Source of the DNA: an uncultured Lachnospiraceae bacterium
GTDB lineage: Bacteria; Bacillota; Clostridia; Lachnospirales; Lachnospiraceae
Direction: 5' to 3'
DNA: 64,000 nt
Assembly (NCBI GenBank): GCA_910585655.1
Contig: CAJUFW010000001.1
Span: 16,299 to 80,298, forward strand
Below the pieces are notes generated by a model. The model saw only the letters and a program-made list of their open reading frames with translations. It did not search any database and was not told where the DNA came from. The position numbers were made by a program, and so were the translations under genes. Below are positions 35,885-44,787 of this stretch, in pieces (position 1 is the stretch's first letter; each line of letters opens with the position of its first letter).

Positions 35885-37291
35885 ATGAGTAAGGTTTCTA
35901 TCAAACTGGGGGTTGCCCCAACCAGACGAAGCATTTTCAGTGCGCCGGCGGCGATTGAATTTGCAAAAAAGACCTGTGATCGTTTAAGTGAGCTTGGCAT
36001 TGACTATGTAGATATCTATGATATCAACGAAGAAGGTCTGCTTTACAACGACACCGATATGGAAAAGATCGCAGAGAAGTTCCAGAGGGAAAAAGTAGAC
36101 GGTATTTTTGTACCGCATTGCAACTTCGGTACAGAATATGAGGTAGCAAGATTGGCAAAGAAGCTGAATCTCCCGGTACTGCTCTGGGGACCTAGGGATG
36201 AGCGTCCGGATGAGAACGGTGTCCGTCTGCGTGACAGTCAGTGCGGTCTATTTGCTACCGGAAAGGTACTGCGCCGTTTCCAGGTGCCGTTTACTTATGT
36301 GACGAACTGCCATCTGACCGATCCGGAATTTGAGCGCGGTGTCAGGGATTTCCTGGCTGTCTGCAACGTGGTCAAGGTATTCCGTCATACGAGAATCTTA
36401 CAGATCGCGCCGCGCCCGTTTGACTTCTGGTCTACGATGTGCAACGAAGGCGAACTGTTAGAAAAGTTCAATATCCAGCTTTCTCCGATTCCGATGACCG
36501 AGCTGATACAGGCAGTCAAGGCGGCAAAAGAAGAGGGCGACGAGGTGGCAAAGACCATTCTTTATGCACGTACCAATATGAACATCAAAATCAAGGACGA
36601 GGAACTGGAAAATGTCGCGGCTATCAAAGTAGCAATGAAAAATCTGGCGGGCAAATACGGCTGCAACGCCATTGCAATCCAGTGCTGGAATGCTCTGCAG
36701 GATGAGCTTGGTATCATGCCGTGCGCCGCTAACTCCTTCTTAAATGAAGAAGGAATTCCAACGGTCTGTGAAACCGATATCCACGGAGCCATTACCGCAT
36801 TGATCACGGAAGCTGCCGGGATGGGCGAGACACGCTCCTTCTTTGCAGACTGGACAGTACGCCATCCGGACAACGACAATGGCGAGTTGTTACAGCACTG
36901 CGGACCATGGCCACTTTCTGTTGCCAAAGAAAAACCGACTATCGGTTATCCTCTGGCATTTGATCATCCAGGCGCCGTAGAAGCAGAAGCCAAACACGGC
37001 GATATCTCCTTAGTACGCTTTGACGGCGACAACGGCGAATATTCCCTGCTTCTTGGCAATGCCAAAGCGGTAGACGGTCCATACACCAAAGGAACCTATG
37101 TCTGGGTAGAGGTAGAAAATTGGAAACGTCTGGAAGCAAAGATTGTAGAAGGACCATACATCCATCACTGCGTCGGTATTCATAAAGATGTCGTTCCGGT
37201 ATTGTATGAGGCTTGTAAGTATCTGGGAATCACTCCGGATCTCTACGATCCGATTGAAGATCAGGTAAAGGCATATCTGCATGGAGAATAA
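35885..37291 (+). CDS. L-fucose/L-arabinose isomerase family protein
   Basis: 468-residue aldose-ketose isomerase of the FucI/AraA superfamily. The N-terminal Rossmann-like region has KVDGIFVPHCNFGTEYEVA and PVLLWGPRDERPD; the central part has IAIQCWNALQDELGIMPC and VCETDIHGAITALI, matching the metal-binding Glu/Asp region (near residues 265-310). Shorter than FucI (~590). It should turn an aldose into a ketose for the kinase at 39.4 kb. Substrate unknown: arabinose, fucose or a branched pentose are options. RBS TAGGAGG. A structured leader unit precedes the next gene, 200 bases on. Confidence 0.85.
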   Translation: MSKVSIKLGVAPTRRSIFSAPAAIEFAKKTCDRLSELGIDYVDIYDINEEGLLYNDTDMEKIAEKFQREKVDGIFVPHCNFGTEYEVARLAKKLNLPVLLWGPRDERPDENGVRLRDSQCGLFATGKVLRRFQVPFTYVTNCHLTDPEFERGVRDFLAVCNVVKVFRHTRILQIAPRPFDFWSTMCNEGELLEKFNIQLSPIPMTELIQAVKAAKEEGDEVAKTILYARTNMNIKIKDEELENVAAIKVAMKNLAGKYGCNAIAIQCWNALQDELGIMPCAANSFLNEEGIPTVCETDIHGAITALITEAAGMGETRSFFADWTVRHPDNDNGELLQHCGPWPLSVAKEKPTIGYPLAFDHPGAVEAEAKHGDISLVRFDGDNGEYSLLLGNAKAVDGPYTKGTYVWVEVENWKRLEAKIVEGPYIHHCVGIHKDVVPVLYEACKYLGITPDLYDPIEDQVKAYLHGE

Positions 37292-37294
37292 AAC

Positions 37295-37370
37295 AACAGC
37301 CGAATCCTGCTAAGGGAAGGTACCTTGGGAGGGAATAAAGCCGAGTAAACTCGGCTCGGCGGAACTTAAA
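37295..37370 (+). repeat. Degenerate half-copy of the structured leader element
   Basis: Resembles the 3' half of the full unit that follows: CCTGCTAAGG, AGGTACCTTGGGAGGG, a self-paired AGCCGAGTAAACTCGGCT and the trailer CGGCGGAACTTAAA (37357-37370). The 5' half and apical loop are missing. It shows the element duplicates in tandem and then decays. Confidence 0.5.
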
Positions 37371-37480
37371 CAGCCGAATTCCGTACAAGGTACAGCAGGA
37401 TTTACAGACGCAAGTTTTAGGCGGCTGGAAATCCTGCTAGGTGGAAGTACCTTGGGAGTAATTCGGCGGAACTTAAAATA
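37371..37480 (+). repeat. Structured leader element, unit 3 (upstream of transketolase)
   Basis: Same architecture as the glmS units. P1 is GCCGAATT (37373-37380) with AATTCGGC (37460-37467); P2 is AAGGTAC (37387-37393) with GTACCTT (37447-37453); P3 is 37394-37407 with 37425-37438 (13 of 14 paired). The loop ACGCAAGTTTTAGGCGG is flanked by CAG and CTG, and the trailer CGGAACTTAAAATAGGAG runs straight into the RBS of the transketolase gene. Stem sequences share nothing with the glmS copies. Confidence 0.7.
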
Positions 37481-37493
37481 GGAGAATAAGAGT

Positions 37494-38321
37494 ATGGGAG
37501 AATTAGCGGCAAAGTCTTTTGCGTACCGCCAGACGATTTTAGACATTGTCTACCGGGCGAAGGCAGGGCATATCGGCGGCGATTTCAGTGTCATTGATGT
37601 CCTCAACGTTTTATACAACAAGCATATGAACATTACGCCGGAAAATTTCGGCGAGGTGGACAGAGATCATTTTATTATGAGTAAAGGGCATTCGGTAGAA
37701 GCTCTTTACAGTGTGTTAGCAGACAAGGGATTTTTCCCGGAGGAGGATTTAAAGACGGTTTCTACGTACAATTCCAAATACATCGGTCATCCGAATAATA
37801 AAATCGGTGGAATTGAGATGAATTCCGGTTCCTTAGGTCATGGGCTTCCGGTAGCGGTGGGAATGGCATTAGCCGGAAAGATGGATGGCAGAGATTATCA
37901 CGTCTATGTCGTGATGGGCGACGGCGAGTTGGCAGAAGGTTCTGTCTGGGAAGGCGCGATGTGCGGCGGTCATTATAAGTTAGACAACCTGATCGCGGTT
38001 GTAGACCGGAATCGTTTACAGATTTCCGGAACGACCGAAGAAGTGATGACGCAGGACAGTCAGGACGAGCGTTGGAGTTCCTTTGGCTGGAATGTGATTC
38101 ATGCAGTTGGAAATGATGTCGATTCTCTGGATGACGCCTTTACAAAAGCAAAAGCTTATAAAGGAAAACCAACTGTGATTATTTCAGACAGCATCAAAGG
38201 CTGCGGCGTTTCCTTTATGGAAGGACAAAAGGCATGGCATCACCAGGTGCCGAACGACGAGCAGTATAAGCAGGCAATGGAAGAACTAAAGCAAAAGGAA
38301 GAGGAGGCGAAAAAGGCATGA
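37494..38321 (+). CDS. Transketolase, N-terminal subunit
   Basis: 275-residue stand-alone thiamine-diphosphate-binding half of a two-subunit transketolase. GHIGGDFSVIDVLNVLY, FIMSKGHSVEALY, GSLGHGLPVAVGMALAGK and the ThDP/Mg motif GDGELAEGSVWEG...N are present. The C-terminal subunit gene overlaps by ATGA, so they are made together. Split transketolases in sugar islands often act on unusual ketose phosphates rather than in the central pentose phosphate pathway. The leader contains unit 3 of the structured repeat. Confidence 0.94.
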   Translation: MGELAAKSFAYRQTILDIVYRAKAGHIGGDFSVIDVLNVLYNKHMNITPENFGEVDRDHFIMSKGHSVEALYSVLADKGFFPEEDLKTVSTYNSKYIGHPNNKIGGIEMNSGSLGHGLPVAVGMALAGKMDGRDYHVYVVMGDGELAEGSVWEGAMCGGHYKLDNLIAVVDRNRLQISGTTEEVMTQDSQDERWSSFGWNVIHAVGNDVDSLDDAFTKAKAYKGKPTVIISDSIKGCGVSFMEGQKAWHHQVPNDEQYKQAMEELKQKEEEAKKA

Positions 38322-39253
38322 ATAAGATACCGAATAGACAGGTGATTTGTGAATGTCTGATGGAGGCGGCGAAAACCGATCAGGATGTAGTCGTACTGTG
38401 CAGCGACTCCAGAGGATCCGCTTCCTTGGCAGCTTTTGCAGAGGCTTATCCAAAGCAGTTTATAGAAGTAGGAATTGCGGAACAAAGTCTGGTTTCGACT
38501 GCGGCGGGTTTGGCCAGATGTGGGAAAAAAGCCTATGCCGCTTCTCCGGCGTGCTTTTTATCGACCAGAAGCATGGAGCAGGCAAAAGTAGACGTGGCGT
38601 ATTCTCATACGAACGTAAAACTGATTGGTATTAGCGGCGGTATCAGTTACGGCGCGCTTGGTATGACGCATCATTCCGCTCAGGATATCGCAGCGCTGGC
38701 AAGCGTACCAGGAATGAGAGTATATCTGCCAAGCGACCGTTTTCAGACTGAAAAGCTGATGGCGGCTCTTTTGGCAGACAATGAGCCGGCTTATATCCGG
38801 GTAGGACGGAATCCGGTAGAGGACGTCTACAGCGAAGGATATTGCCCGTTTGAAATGAATAAGGCTGTTACCGTCCGCGAGGGAAGCGATTTGACGATCA
38901 TCGCCTGCGGTGAAATGGTGGGAGCAGCGGTCAAGGCTGCCGATACGTTAGGCGGACAAGGCATTTCCTGCCGTGTGCTGGATATGTATTGCGTCAAGCC
39001 GATCGATCGGGAAGCGGTTGTACGGGCAGCAAGAGAAACCGGTCATATCATCACGATTGAGGAGCATTCTCTGCTTGGCGGCATGGGATCGATGGTCAGT
39101 CAGATTGTAGGAGCAGAGGAGCCATGCCCGGTGATTGGTCTGGCACTTCCGGATGAACCGGCGATTGCGGGCAAGTCTCAGGAAGTATTTGATTATTATG
39201 GTTTGAATGCAGAAAACCTCGTCAAAGAAGCCAATAAGCTGCTGGTACGCTAA
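38318..39253 (+). CDS. Transketolase, C-terminal subunit
   Basis: 311 residues: pyrimidine-binding domain (about 1-160; FIEVGIAEQSLVSTAAGLA holds the catalytic Glu that activates ThDP) and C-terminal domain (about 185-305; SDLTIIACGEMVGAAVKAA). Start overlaps the N-subunit stop by ATGA, implying translational coupling. Together they form one complete transketolase. Homology to DXS is excluded by the split and motif pattern. The kinase gene follows after a 141-base gap containing a 12-bp hairpin. Confidence 0.94.
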   Translation: MNKIPNRQVICECLMEAAKTDQDVVVLCSDSRGSASLAAFAEAYPKQFIEVGIAEQSLVSTAAGLARCGKKAYAASPACFLSTRSMEQAKVDVAYSHTNVKLIGISGGISYGALGMTHHSAQDIAALASVPGMRVYLPSDRFQTEKLMAALLADNEPAYIRVGRNPVEDVYSEGYCPFEMNKAVTVREGSDLTIIACGEMVGAAVKAADTLGGQGISCRVLDMYCVKPIDREAVVRAARETGHIITIEEHSLLGGMGSMVSQIVGAEEPCPVIGLALPDEPAIAGKSQEVFDYYGLNAENLVKEANKLLVR

Positions 39254-39332
39254 TCGCCAACCGCCGAATCACCTTCTGAAACAACACGACTAGCCAGATA
39301 GGAGACCGTTTGGCAAATTTATCACAGAAAAG

Positions 39333-39376
39333 CCGCAAAGCAGCAAAACAGCCCTTTTGATCTTGTTGTTTTGCGG
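39333..39376 (+). other. Hairpin in the leader of the FGGY kinase gene
   Basis: CCGCAAAGCAGC (39333-39344) pairs with GTTGTTTTGCGG (39365-39376), 12 pairs including two wobbles, loop 20 nt. It ends 18 bases before the kinase ATG. No T tract, so not a clear terminator; possibly mRNA processing or translational control. Confidence 0.4.
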
Positions 39377-39394
39377 TTTGGAATAGAGGGAAAT

Positions 39395-40903
39395 ATGAGC
39401 GAAAAAAACTATATACTGGCGGTGGATCAAAGTACTTCCGGCACTAAGGCGCTGCTGTTTGATCGAACGGGTGCCTTGGTAGCAAGGAAAGATTTGCCGC
39501 ATCGGCAGATTATCAATGAAATCGGCTGGGTAGAGCATGATCCAATGGAGATTTACCGCAATACGATCCAGGTATTGCAGGATGTGGTTACGGAAAGCGG
39601 TGTGCCGAAAGAAGAGATCGCGGGGCTTGGGATCAGCAACCAGCGGGAAACGGCTATGGTATGGAATCGGGAAACCGGGCTGCCGGTTTACAATGCCGTT
39701 GTCTGGCAGTGCGCCAGAGGCGCCGCGCTTTGTGAGCGGCTGGAGCAGGAGGGGCATGCGGCTGTGGTAAAGGCAGCAACTGGCTTGAATTTATCTCCTT
39801 ATTTTTCAGCCGCCAAGCTTGCCTGGGTATTTCATTGGCTAAAGGAACAAAATCAGGCAGGGGACGCCAAAGAGTCCTTAGAAAAAACGCTTTGCGCCGG
39901 GACGATGGATAGCTGGCTGGTGTATAAGCTGACGAAGGGCGAGCGGTTCCAGACCGATTATTCCAATGCTTCCAGAACACAGTTATTTAATATTCATACG
40001 TTATCCTGGGATGAGGAATTGTGCTGTTTGTTTGGGGTTCCAATGGAAAGTCTGGCTACGGTAACGGATTCTAACGGAGATTATGGCAGTACGGACTTAG
40101 AGGGCTTTTTCCAGGAACCTATCCCGATTCGCGGGGTGTTCGGTGATTCGCATGGGGCGCTTTACGGGCAGGGTTGTCATAAAGTCGGTATGATTAAGAC
40201 GACCTATGGCACCGGTTCTTCTGTTATGATGAACATTGGTGAAAAGCCGATTGTCAGCGAACATGGGGCTGTAACCTCCTTAGCCTATGGTCTTTCCGGA
40301 AAGGTGTTCTATGTGCTGGAGGGGAATATCAATTATACAGGCGCGACGATCAAATGGCTGGCAGAGGAGGTCGGTTTGATCGGCAGCTCAAAGGAATCCG
40401 AGGAATGGGCAAAAAAGGCGAATCCGGAGGATCATACGTATTTGGTGCCTGCCTTTACCGGATTAGGCGCGCCGTATTTTGACAGCCAGGCAGAAGGAGT
40501 TATCTGCGGGATGACGAGAATGACCGGAAAGGCTGAACTGGTACGGGCGGCTGTGGATTCGATAGCCTACCAGATCACCGATATTTTAAAGGTGATGGAG
40601 GAGGACAGTGGGATTTTGGTGCAGGAGCTGCGGGTAGACGGAGGACCGACCGGCAATCAGTATCTGATGCAGTTCCAAAGCGATATTGCCGGAATTCCGG
40701 TTCGTGTGCCGCAAATGGAAGAACTGTCCGGGATTGGGGCGGCGTATGCGGCTGGAATCGCCTTAGGGCTTTATGAAGAAAGCGTATTTGAACGGGACGC
40801 TAGGGCTTATTATGAGCCTAAGCTTTCTGCCGGAACCGTAGAGAAAAAAAGGGACGGATGGAAACGGGCGGTAGCCGCGGCAAGAGGAAGCGGAAGTAAA
40901 TGA
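39395..40903 (+). CDS. FGGY-family carbohydrate kinase (glycerol kinase-like)
   Basis: 502 residues starting MSEKNYILAVDQSTSGTKAL at ATG 39395; an upstream TTG is not needed. FGGY features: GISNQRETAMVWN, GDSHGALYGQG, TYGTGSSVMMN and ELRVDGGPTGNQYLMQFQSD. It aligns with the glpK at 8.3 kb but differs at several positions (DQSTSG for DQGTTS; GDSHGA for GDQQAA), so its substrate may be another ketose or polyol, e.g. the ketose made by the isomerase at 35.9 kb. The stop overlaps the next gene by ATGA, tying it to an AraC regulator. Confidence 0.88.
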   Translation: MSEKNYILAVDQSTSGTKALLFDRTGALVARKDLPHRQIINEIGWVEHDPMEIYRNTIQVLQDVVTESGVPKEEIAGLGISNQRETAMVWNRETGLPVYNAVVWQCARGAALCERLEQEGHAAVVKAATGLNLSPYFSAAKLAWVFHWLKEQNQAGDAKESLEKTLCAGTMDSWLVYKLTKGERFQTDYSNASRTQLFNIHTLSWDEELCCLFGVPMESLATVTDSNGDYGSTDLEGFFQEPIPIRGVFGDSHGALYGQGCHKVGMIKTTYGTGSSVMMNIGEKPIVSEHGAVTSLAYGLSGKVFYVLEGNINYTGATIKWLAEEVGLIGSSKESEEWAKKANPEDHTYLVPAFTGLGAPYFDSQAEGVICGMTRMTGKAELVRAAVDSIAYQITDILKVMEEDSGILVQELRVDGGPTGNQYLMQFQSDIAGIPVRVPQMEELSGIGAAYAAGIALGLYEESVFERDARAYYEPKLSAGTVEKKRDGWKRAVAAARGSGSK

Positions 40904-43059
40904 AAAAATGGTTGCTTTCTTATATCTGCGTACTGATAGTTCCGTTTGTATTTGGCTGTATGCTGTATGGGTATTCACAAGCTTCCGTTCAGTCGGAAGT
41001 GGATGCGATCCAGGAAATGAATCTTCGGAATATGCAGACCGTGGTAGAAAATGCCATAGAGGATGCCAGAAATATCAGTGAGGCACTGCTTTGTGATGAA
41101 AAGGTAGCGTTATTGATGAACCTGCCGGAAGGCGCTGGTTATAGTGAGGCAGTCTTGATTCAGGAAATAACCGGAATGATTCGGCATTATCAGACAGCAA
41201 ATCATCTGTTTTCTTCCATTACGATTAATATGTCAGAACAGGAATATTTGCTTTCGGAATCGGCATGTTACCGTTACAGCTGGGTAGAGCCGGTGGCAGA
41301 GTCTTTTTTGGGCATGGAGTACGATCAGTTTGAACGTCTGATGGAAGAGGAAAATTATAACCATTTTTTCTTAAACCGGATAGGGGAAGACTATGAGGGA
41401 ATCTATGTTCATTCCTCCTGGCGTTATCAGGAAAAAAAGGCTCCTGTTGTGATTCTGATTCGTTATGATATGGGCTTATTAGGAGAAATGTTAGTGTCCG
41501 GGGAATATCTGACCTGTCTTTACGACGCCAAGCAGGACTGTTATTTTTCTGCCGGAGAGTGGCAACAACCGCCGGAGGAGCTGGTAGAACAGGTTTTGGC
41601 AGGAAAGAATCGGGACTACTTTCTTTTACAGCAGGAGCTACCGGACAGCGGAATTTGGGTCATGAACCTTGTGGAAAAAAGCCAGTACCTTTCTCCGATT
41701 AAGCAAATGCAGTATATCTTATTTATCTATGTGTTGATTTGTCTGCTGGCAGGAGGAGCGATAGCGTGGTATATGGCTAGAAAAAGCTATTCTCCGGTAC
41801 GAGAACTGGCGGATCTGGCAAAGCAGATGGAGCAGCGATTTTACGGCAGTGAAGAACACAGAGACGAGTTCAGCCTGATCAAAGCTTCTTTAGAGCGGCT
41901 TTCCAAGGATTACGCAGAGCAAAGAAGCATCGCTAGCGAGCGCAACAGCATTGCCAGCGAACACAGAAGTTTAACCCGAAAAAGCGAACAGTATGCCAGA
42001 GAAACGCTGCTGGCACGGTTTTTACAGGAGAGAAGCTTTGGCAGGCAGGAGGTATTCCAGGCTTATGAATTGCTTCATGATCTGTTTGGAGAAGACGATG
42101 TTTTGCTGTTGGCTTATGAAGCAGAGGAGCAGGAAGAGACAGAAGAAGCAGGGACGACGTCTGCCAGACTGCACCTAAAGACAGGAAAGCCAGGGCAGAG
42201 CCTGGCAGATCGGCTGGAACTTCCGTTCTTTGTCTTAAAGAACATTACCGAGGAACTGACCGCTGGAGAGTATCCTTCCTTTTGTCTGGAATGTGAGGGA
42301 TTCTTACTTTGCTTGTTTGGAGTTCCAAAAGAGTCAGGGGCAGAAGCGCTTTCTAAGCTTCGCGAGGTTGCCGAACGGGTTTGCGTCTATGCCAGAGAAT
42401 ATTTTCACTATTCGATTGTGGCAGATATCAGCGCCCTTCACCAAAATGGAAAGGAGACTGTTTTGGCTTATCAGGAAGTACGGGAGTTGATTCGCTTTCG
42501 GGATATGATTGGCAGTCCGCTTCCTGTGATTGTCTATGAAGAATTTAGACAGGATAACAGCGAAGAAGGAGCGAAACATTACCGCCAGATTCGCAGGCTT
42601 CAACAACTGATTGACCGGCAGCAGTATAAAGAAGCGGCAAAGGTTCTGGAATTGCTTTACCAGGAGCCGGAGGAGGCGACGCTGCCAAAACAAGCCGGAG
42701 AGGAAGATGACCATATCGAACCAGAGGAAAAAATGCGGGAAGTAGCCGCTTATATCGACAGCCACTATGCGGATAAAAACCTGACGGTCGGATTTTTGGC
42801 AGATATGCTGGGCTTTGGGCTCTCCAATTTGTCACAGATGTTCAAACGTTACCGGAATTGCGGGCTTTTGGATTATATCAATCAGGTGAGGCTTGAACAG
42901 GCCAAACTCCTGCTTTTAGAGGGAAAAACGGTAAAGGAAGCTGCGGATTTGGTCGGTTTTTATACGACCAGACCACTGACGAACCTGTTTAACCAGTTTG
43001 AAGGAACGACACCGATGAAATGGAAGAACCAAAAGCAGCAGGAAACCAAAACACAGTAG
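40900..43059 (+). CDS. Membrane-anchored AraC family regulator
   Basis: 719 residues: N-terminal membrane span (about 4-22), an extracellular sensing region (about 25-265), a second span (about 268-291, ILFIYVLICLLAGGAIAW), a HAMP-like/coiled region with SIASERNSIASEHRSL, a cytosolic GGDEF-like or YesN-like linker (about 370-540), and a C-terminal AraC double helix-turn-helix (about 610-710; LTVGFLADMLGFGLSNLSQMF). This layout is the one-protein sensor-regulator linked to oligosaccharide ABC importers. The two following genes encode solute-binding lipoproteins, its likely targets. Start overlaps the kinase stop. Confidence 0.92.
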   Translation: MKKWLLSYICVLIVPFVFGCMLYGYSQASVQSEVDAIQEMNLRNMQTVVENAIEDARNISEALLCDEKVALLMNLPEGAGYSEAVLIQEITGMIRHYQTANHLFSSITINMSEQEYLLSESACYRYSWVEPVAESFLGMEYDQFERLMEEENYNHFFLNRIGEDYEGIYVHSSWRYQEKKAPVVILIRYDMGLLGEMLVSGEYLTCLYDAKQDCYFSAGEWQQPPEELVEQVLAGKNRDYFLLQQELPDSGIWVMNLVEKSQYLSPIKQMQYILFIYVLICLLAGGAIAWYMARKSYSPVRELADLAKQMEQRFYGSEEHRDEFSLIKASLERLSKDYAEQRSIASERNSIASEHRSLTRKSEQYARETLLARFLQERSFGRQEVFQAYELLHDLFGEDDVLLLAYEAEEQEETEEAGTTSARLHLKTGKPGQSLADRLELPFFVLKNITEELTAGEYPSFCLECEGFLLCLFGVPKESGAEALSKLREVAERVCVYAREYFHYSIVADISALHQNGKETVLAYQEVRELIRFRDMIGSPLPVIVYEEFRQDNSEEGAKHYRQIRRLQQLIDRQQYKEAAKVLELLYQEPEEATLPKQAGEEDDHIEPEEKMREVAAYIDSHYADKNLTVGFLADMLGFGLSNLSQMFKRYRNCGLLDYINQVRLEQAKLLLLEGKTVKEAADLVGFYTTRPLTNLFNQFEGTTPMKWKNQKQQETKTQ

Positions 43060-43073
43060 GGAAGGCGGGGCAT

Positions 43074-44624
43074 ATGAAAAAAGAGAGAAAAAAGTTTTTA
43101 CTTGCAGCTTTGGCTGTTTCCGCATTGCTGTGTTGTCTGCCGTTTTGCGCCGCCTGCTCCGGTAAACAGGAACAAGAGCAAGATCACCTGGAAGAAGAGA
43201 CGCTGACTGTTTGGACGATGACCGGAAACGGCAACGATTTGAATACATTGCCCGGAGTGTTAGAAATGGAACGGCGGACAGGAATTAAGGTGCAGTATCA
43301 ATCCATAGATTCTGCCGAAGCAGCAACAAAGTTTTCTTTGCTGCTTGCAAAAGGAGAACTTCCGGATATCGTTTATTTATCTTTGACCGGAGGGTATCCG
43401 GGCGGAATGGAGCAGGCGATAGAAGACGGGATTTTTTTAGATCCGACAGAGCTAATCGCTGGCTATATGCCACATTACCGGGAAATGTTGGAAAATAATG
43501 AAGAAATCCGCAAAGGAATTCAGACGGACAGTGGAAAACAGCTCCTTTATTCCATCAGTGGGGACGACAACGGTCCGGCGGCAGAAGGAGAATGGCTGGG
43601 ATTGTTTTTACGCGGCGATTGGCTGGAAAAAGTAGAGCTGGCGCTGCCGGAAACGTTGGACGACTGGCATACAGTGCTTACCTGTTTTCGGGATTTCTGT
43701 GGGGCGGAATCTCCGTTGCTGTTAAAAAAGAACGGGACGTTTACCGGAGGCGCGTTTGTGACCGCATTTGGGATTCAGCCGGGCTTTTATTTAGAGGGAG
43801 ATACGGTAAAATATGGTCCCTCCGAGCCGGGCTACCGGGATTATTTGGAACTGATGGCAGACTGGTACCAAGAAGGGCTGATCGACGCTAATTTTATGAC
43901 GAATGGTTTTGGTCTTTCTGCGCCTGCCGAGCTACTGCTCAACGGAGTGATCGGAGCAGGAGAAATTTCCTGGACGTATACCGAAGACTATTTTGACGGG
44001 GTGTATCTGACTGCAGTAAAAAATCCGGTACAGACAATAGGAGATATTCCTTATGGTGAAAAATTAGAGGACGGTATTGTCAATAGTCTGATTGGAATTT
44101 CGGCTACCTGCAAAAAGCCGGAGCTTGCCGCAACATGGCTGGATTACCAATATTCCAGAGAAGGGATGGAATTGAATTTTTATGGAATCGAGGGAGAAAG
44201 CTTTGAACGGCTTTCTGACGGCAGTTATGCGTTGACAAACGCTATTTTAGAAGCTCCGGAAGGAGCAGAGGAGGCTTTGAAGCGTTATGCCAGAGGAAAC
44301 GGGATTGGCTGGTATAACTGGAAGGTGTTGGAAAAGTTCAGCTTACATCGCGAACATGTTGCTTCCAGTAAGCAAATCTGGTCGGAACAGGATTACTCCC
44401 GTTGTCTGCCTCATACCATCGACTTTGAAGGGTCGTCTGACGATACATCTTATCGGATTGTAAATGCGCTTTCTGCTTTGGTGACAGAAAAAACAGTCGC
44501 TTATATTACCGGGCGAGAGGGATTTGAGACCTATGACAGCTTTCAGCGGCTTCTGCGTGAATATGGATTGGAACAGGCTATCCGCTGGTATCAGGAACAA
44601 TACGACCGTTACCAAAGTCGTTAG
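43074..44624 (+). CDS. Extracellular solute-binding lipoprotein (first of pair)
   Basis: 516 residues from ATG 43074. Lipoprotein signal with lipobox FCAAC (Cys28), then a mature family-1-type solute-binding domain: LTVWTMTGNGNDLN start, KGELPDIVYLSLTGGYPGGM, PETLDDWHTVLTCF and EGLIDANFMTNGFG. It is a shorter, more divergent paralogue of the next gene (40-45% by rough look). It lies 14 bases after the AraC regulator. No permease or ATPase genes accompany it, so the importer core must be elsewhere or the protein has another job. Confidence 0.92.
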   Translation: MKKERKKFLLAALAVSALLCCLPFCAACSGKQEQEQDHLEEETLTVWTMTGNGNDLNTLPGVLEMERRTGIKVQYQSIDSAEAATKFSLLLAKGELPDIVYLSLTGGYPGGMEQAIEDGIFLDPTELIAGYMPHYREMLENNEEIRKGIQTDSGKQLLYSISGDDNGPAAEGEWLGLFLRGDWLEKVELALPETLDDWHTVLTCFRDFCGAESPLLLKKNGTFTGGAFVTAFGIQPGFYLEGDTVKYGPSEPGYRDYLELMADWYQEGLIDANFMTNGFGLSAPAELLLNGVIGAGEISWTYTEDYFDGVYLTAVKNPVQTIGDIPYGEKLEDGIVNSLIGISATCKKPELAATWLDYQYSREGMELNFYGIEGESFERLSDGSYALTNAILEAPEGAEEALKRYARGNGIGWYNWKVLEKFSLHREHVASSKQIWSEQDYSRCLPHTIDFEGSSDDTSYRIVNALSALVTEKTVAYITGREGFETYDSFQRLLREYGLEQAIRWYQEQYDRYQSR

Positions 44625-44693
44625 CTAAATGTTTATATAAAAATTCAAATAAAATTTGGTACTATTTTTTTATAAAAAGTGAAATATAGGCTG

Positions 44694-44722
44694 TTTTCAA
44701 AGAAAAGATTCTATGTTAGAAT
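44694..44722 (+). promoter_or_regulatory. Promoter for the second lipoprotein gene
   Basis: TTTTCA (44694-44699), 17-nt spacer, TAGAAT (44717-44722), 65 bases before the start. The gene thus has its own transcript in addition to any read-through from the regulator. Confidence 0.5.
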
Positions 44723-44787
44723 GGGCAATGTAAAGAAAGCACACAAGTGTTTTCCTTAAAAATTAAATTAAGAGGAGGATGCGACGA

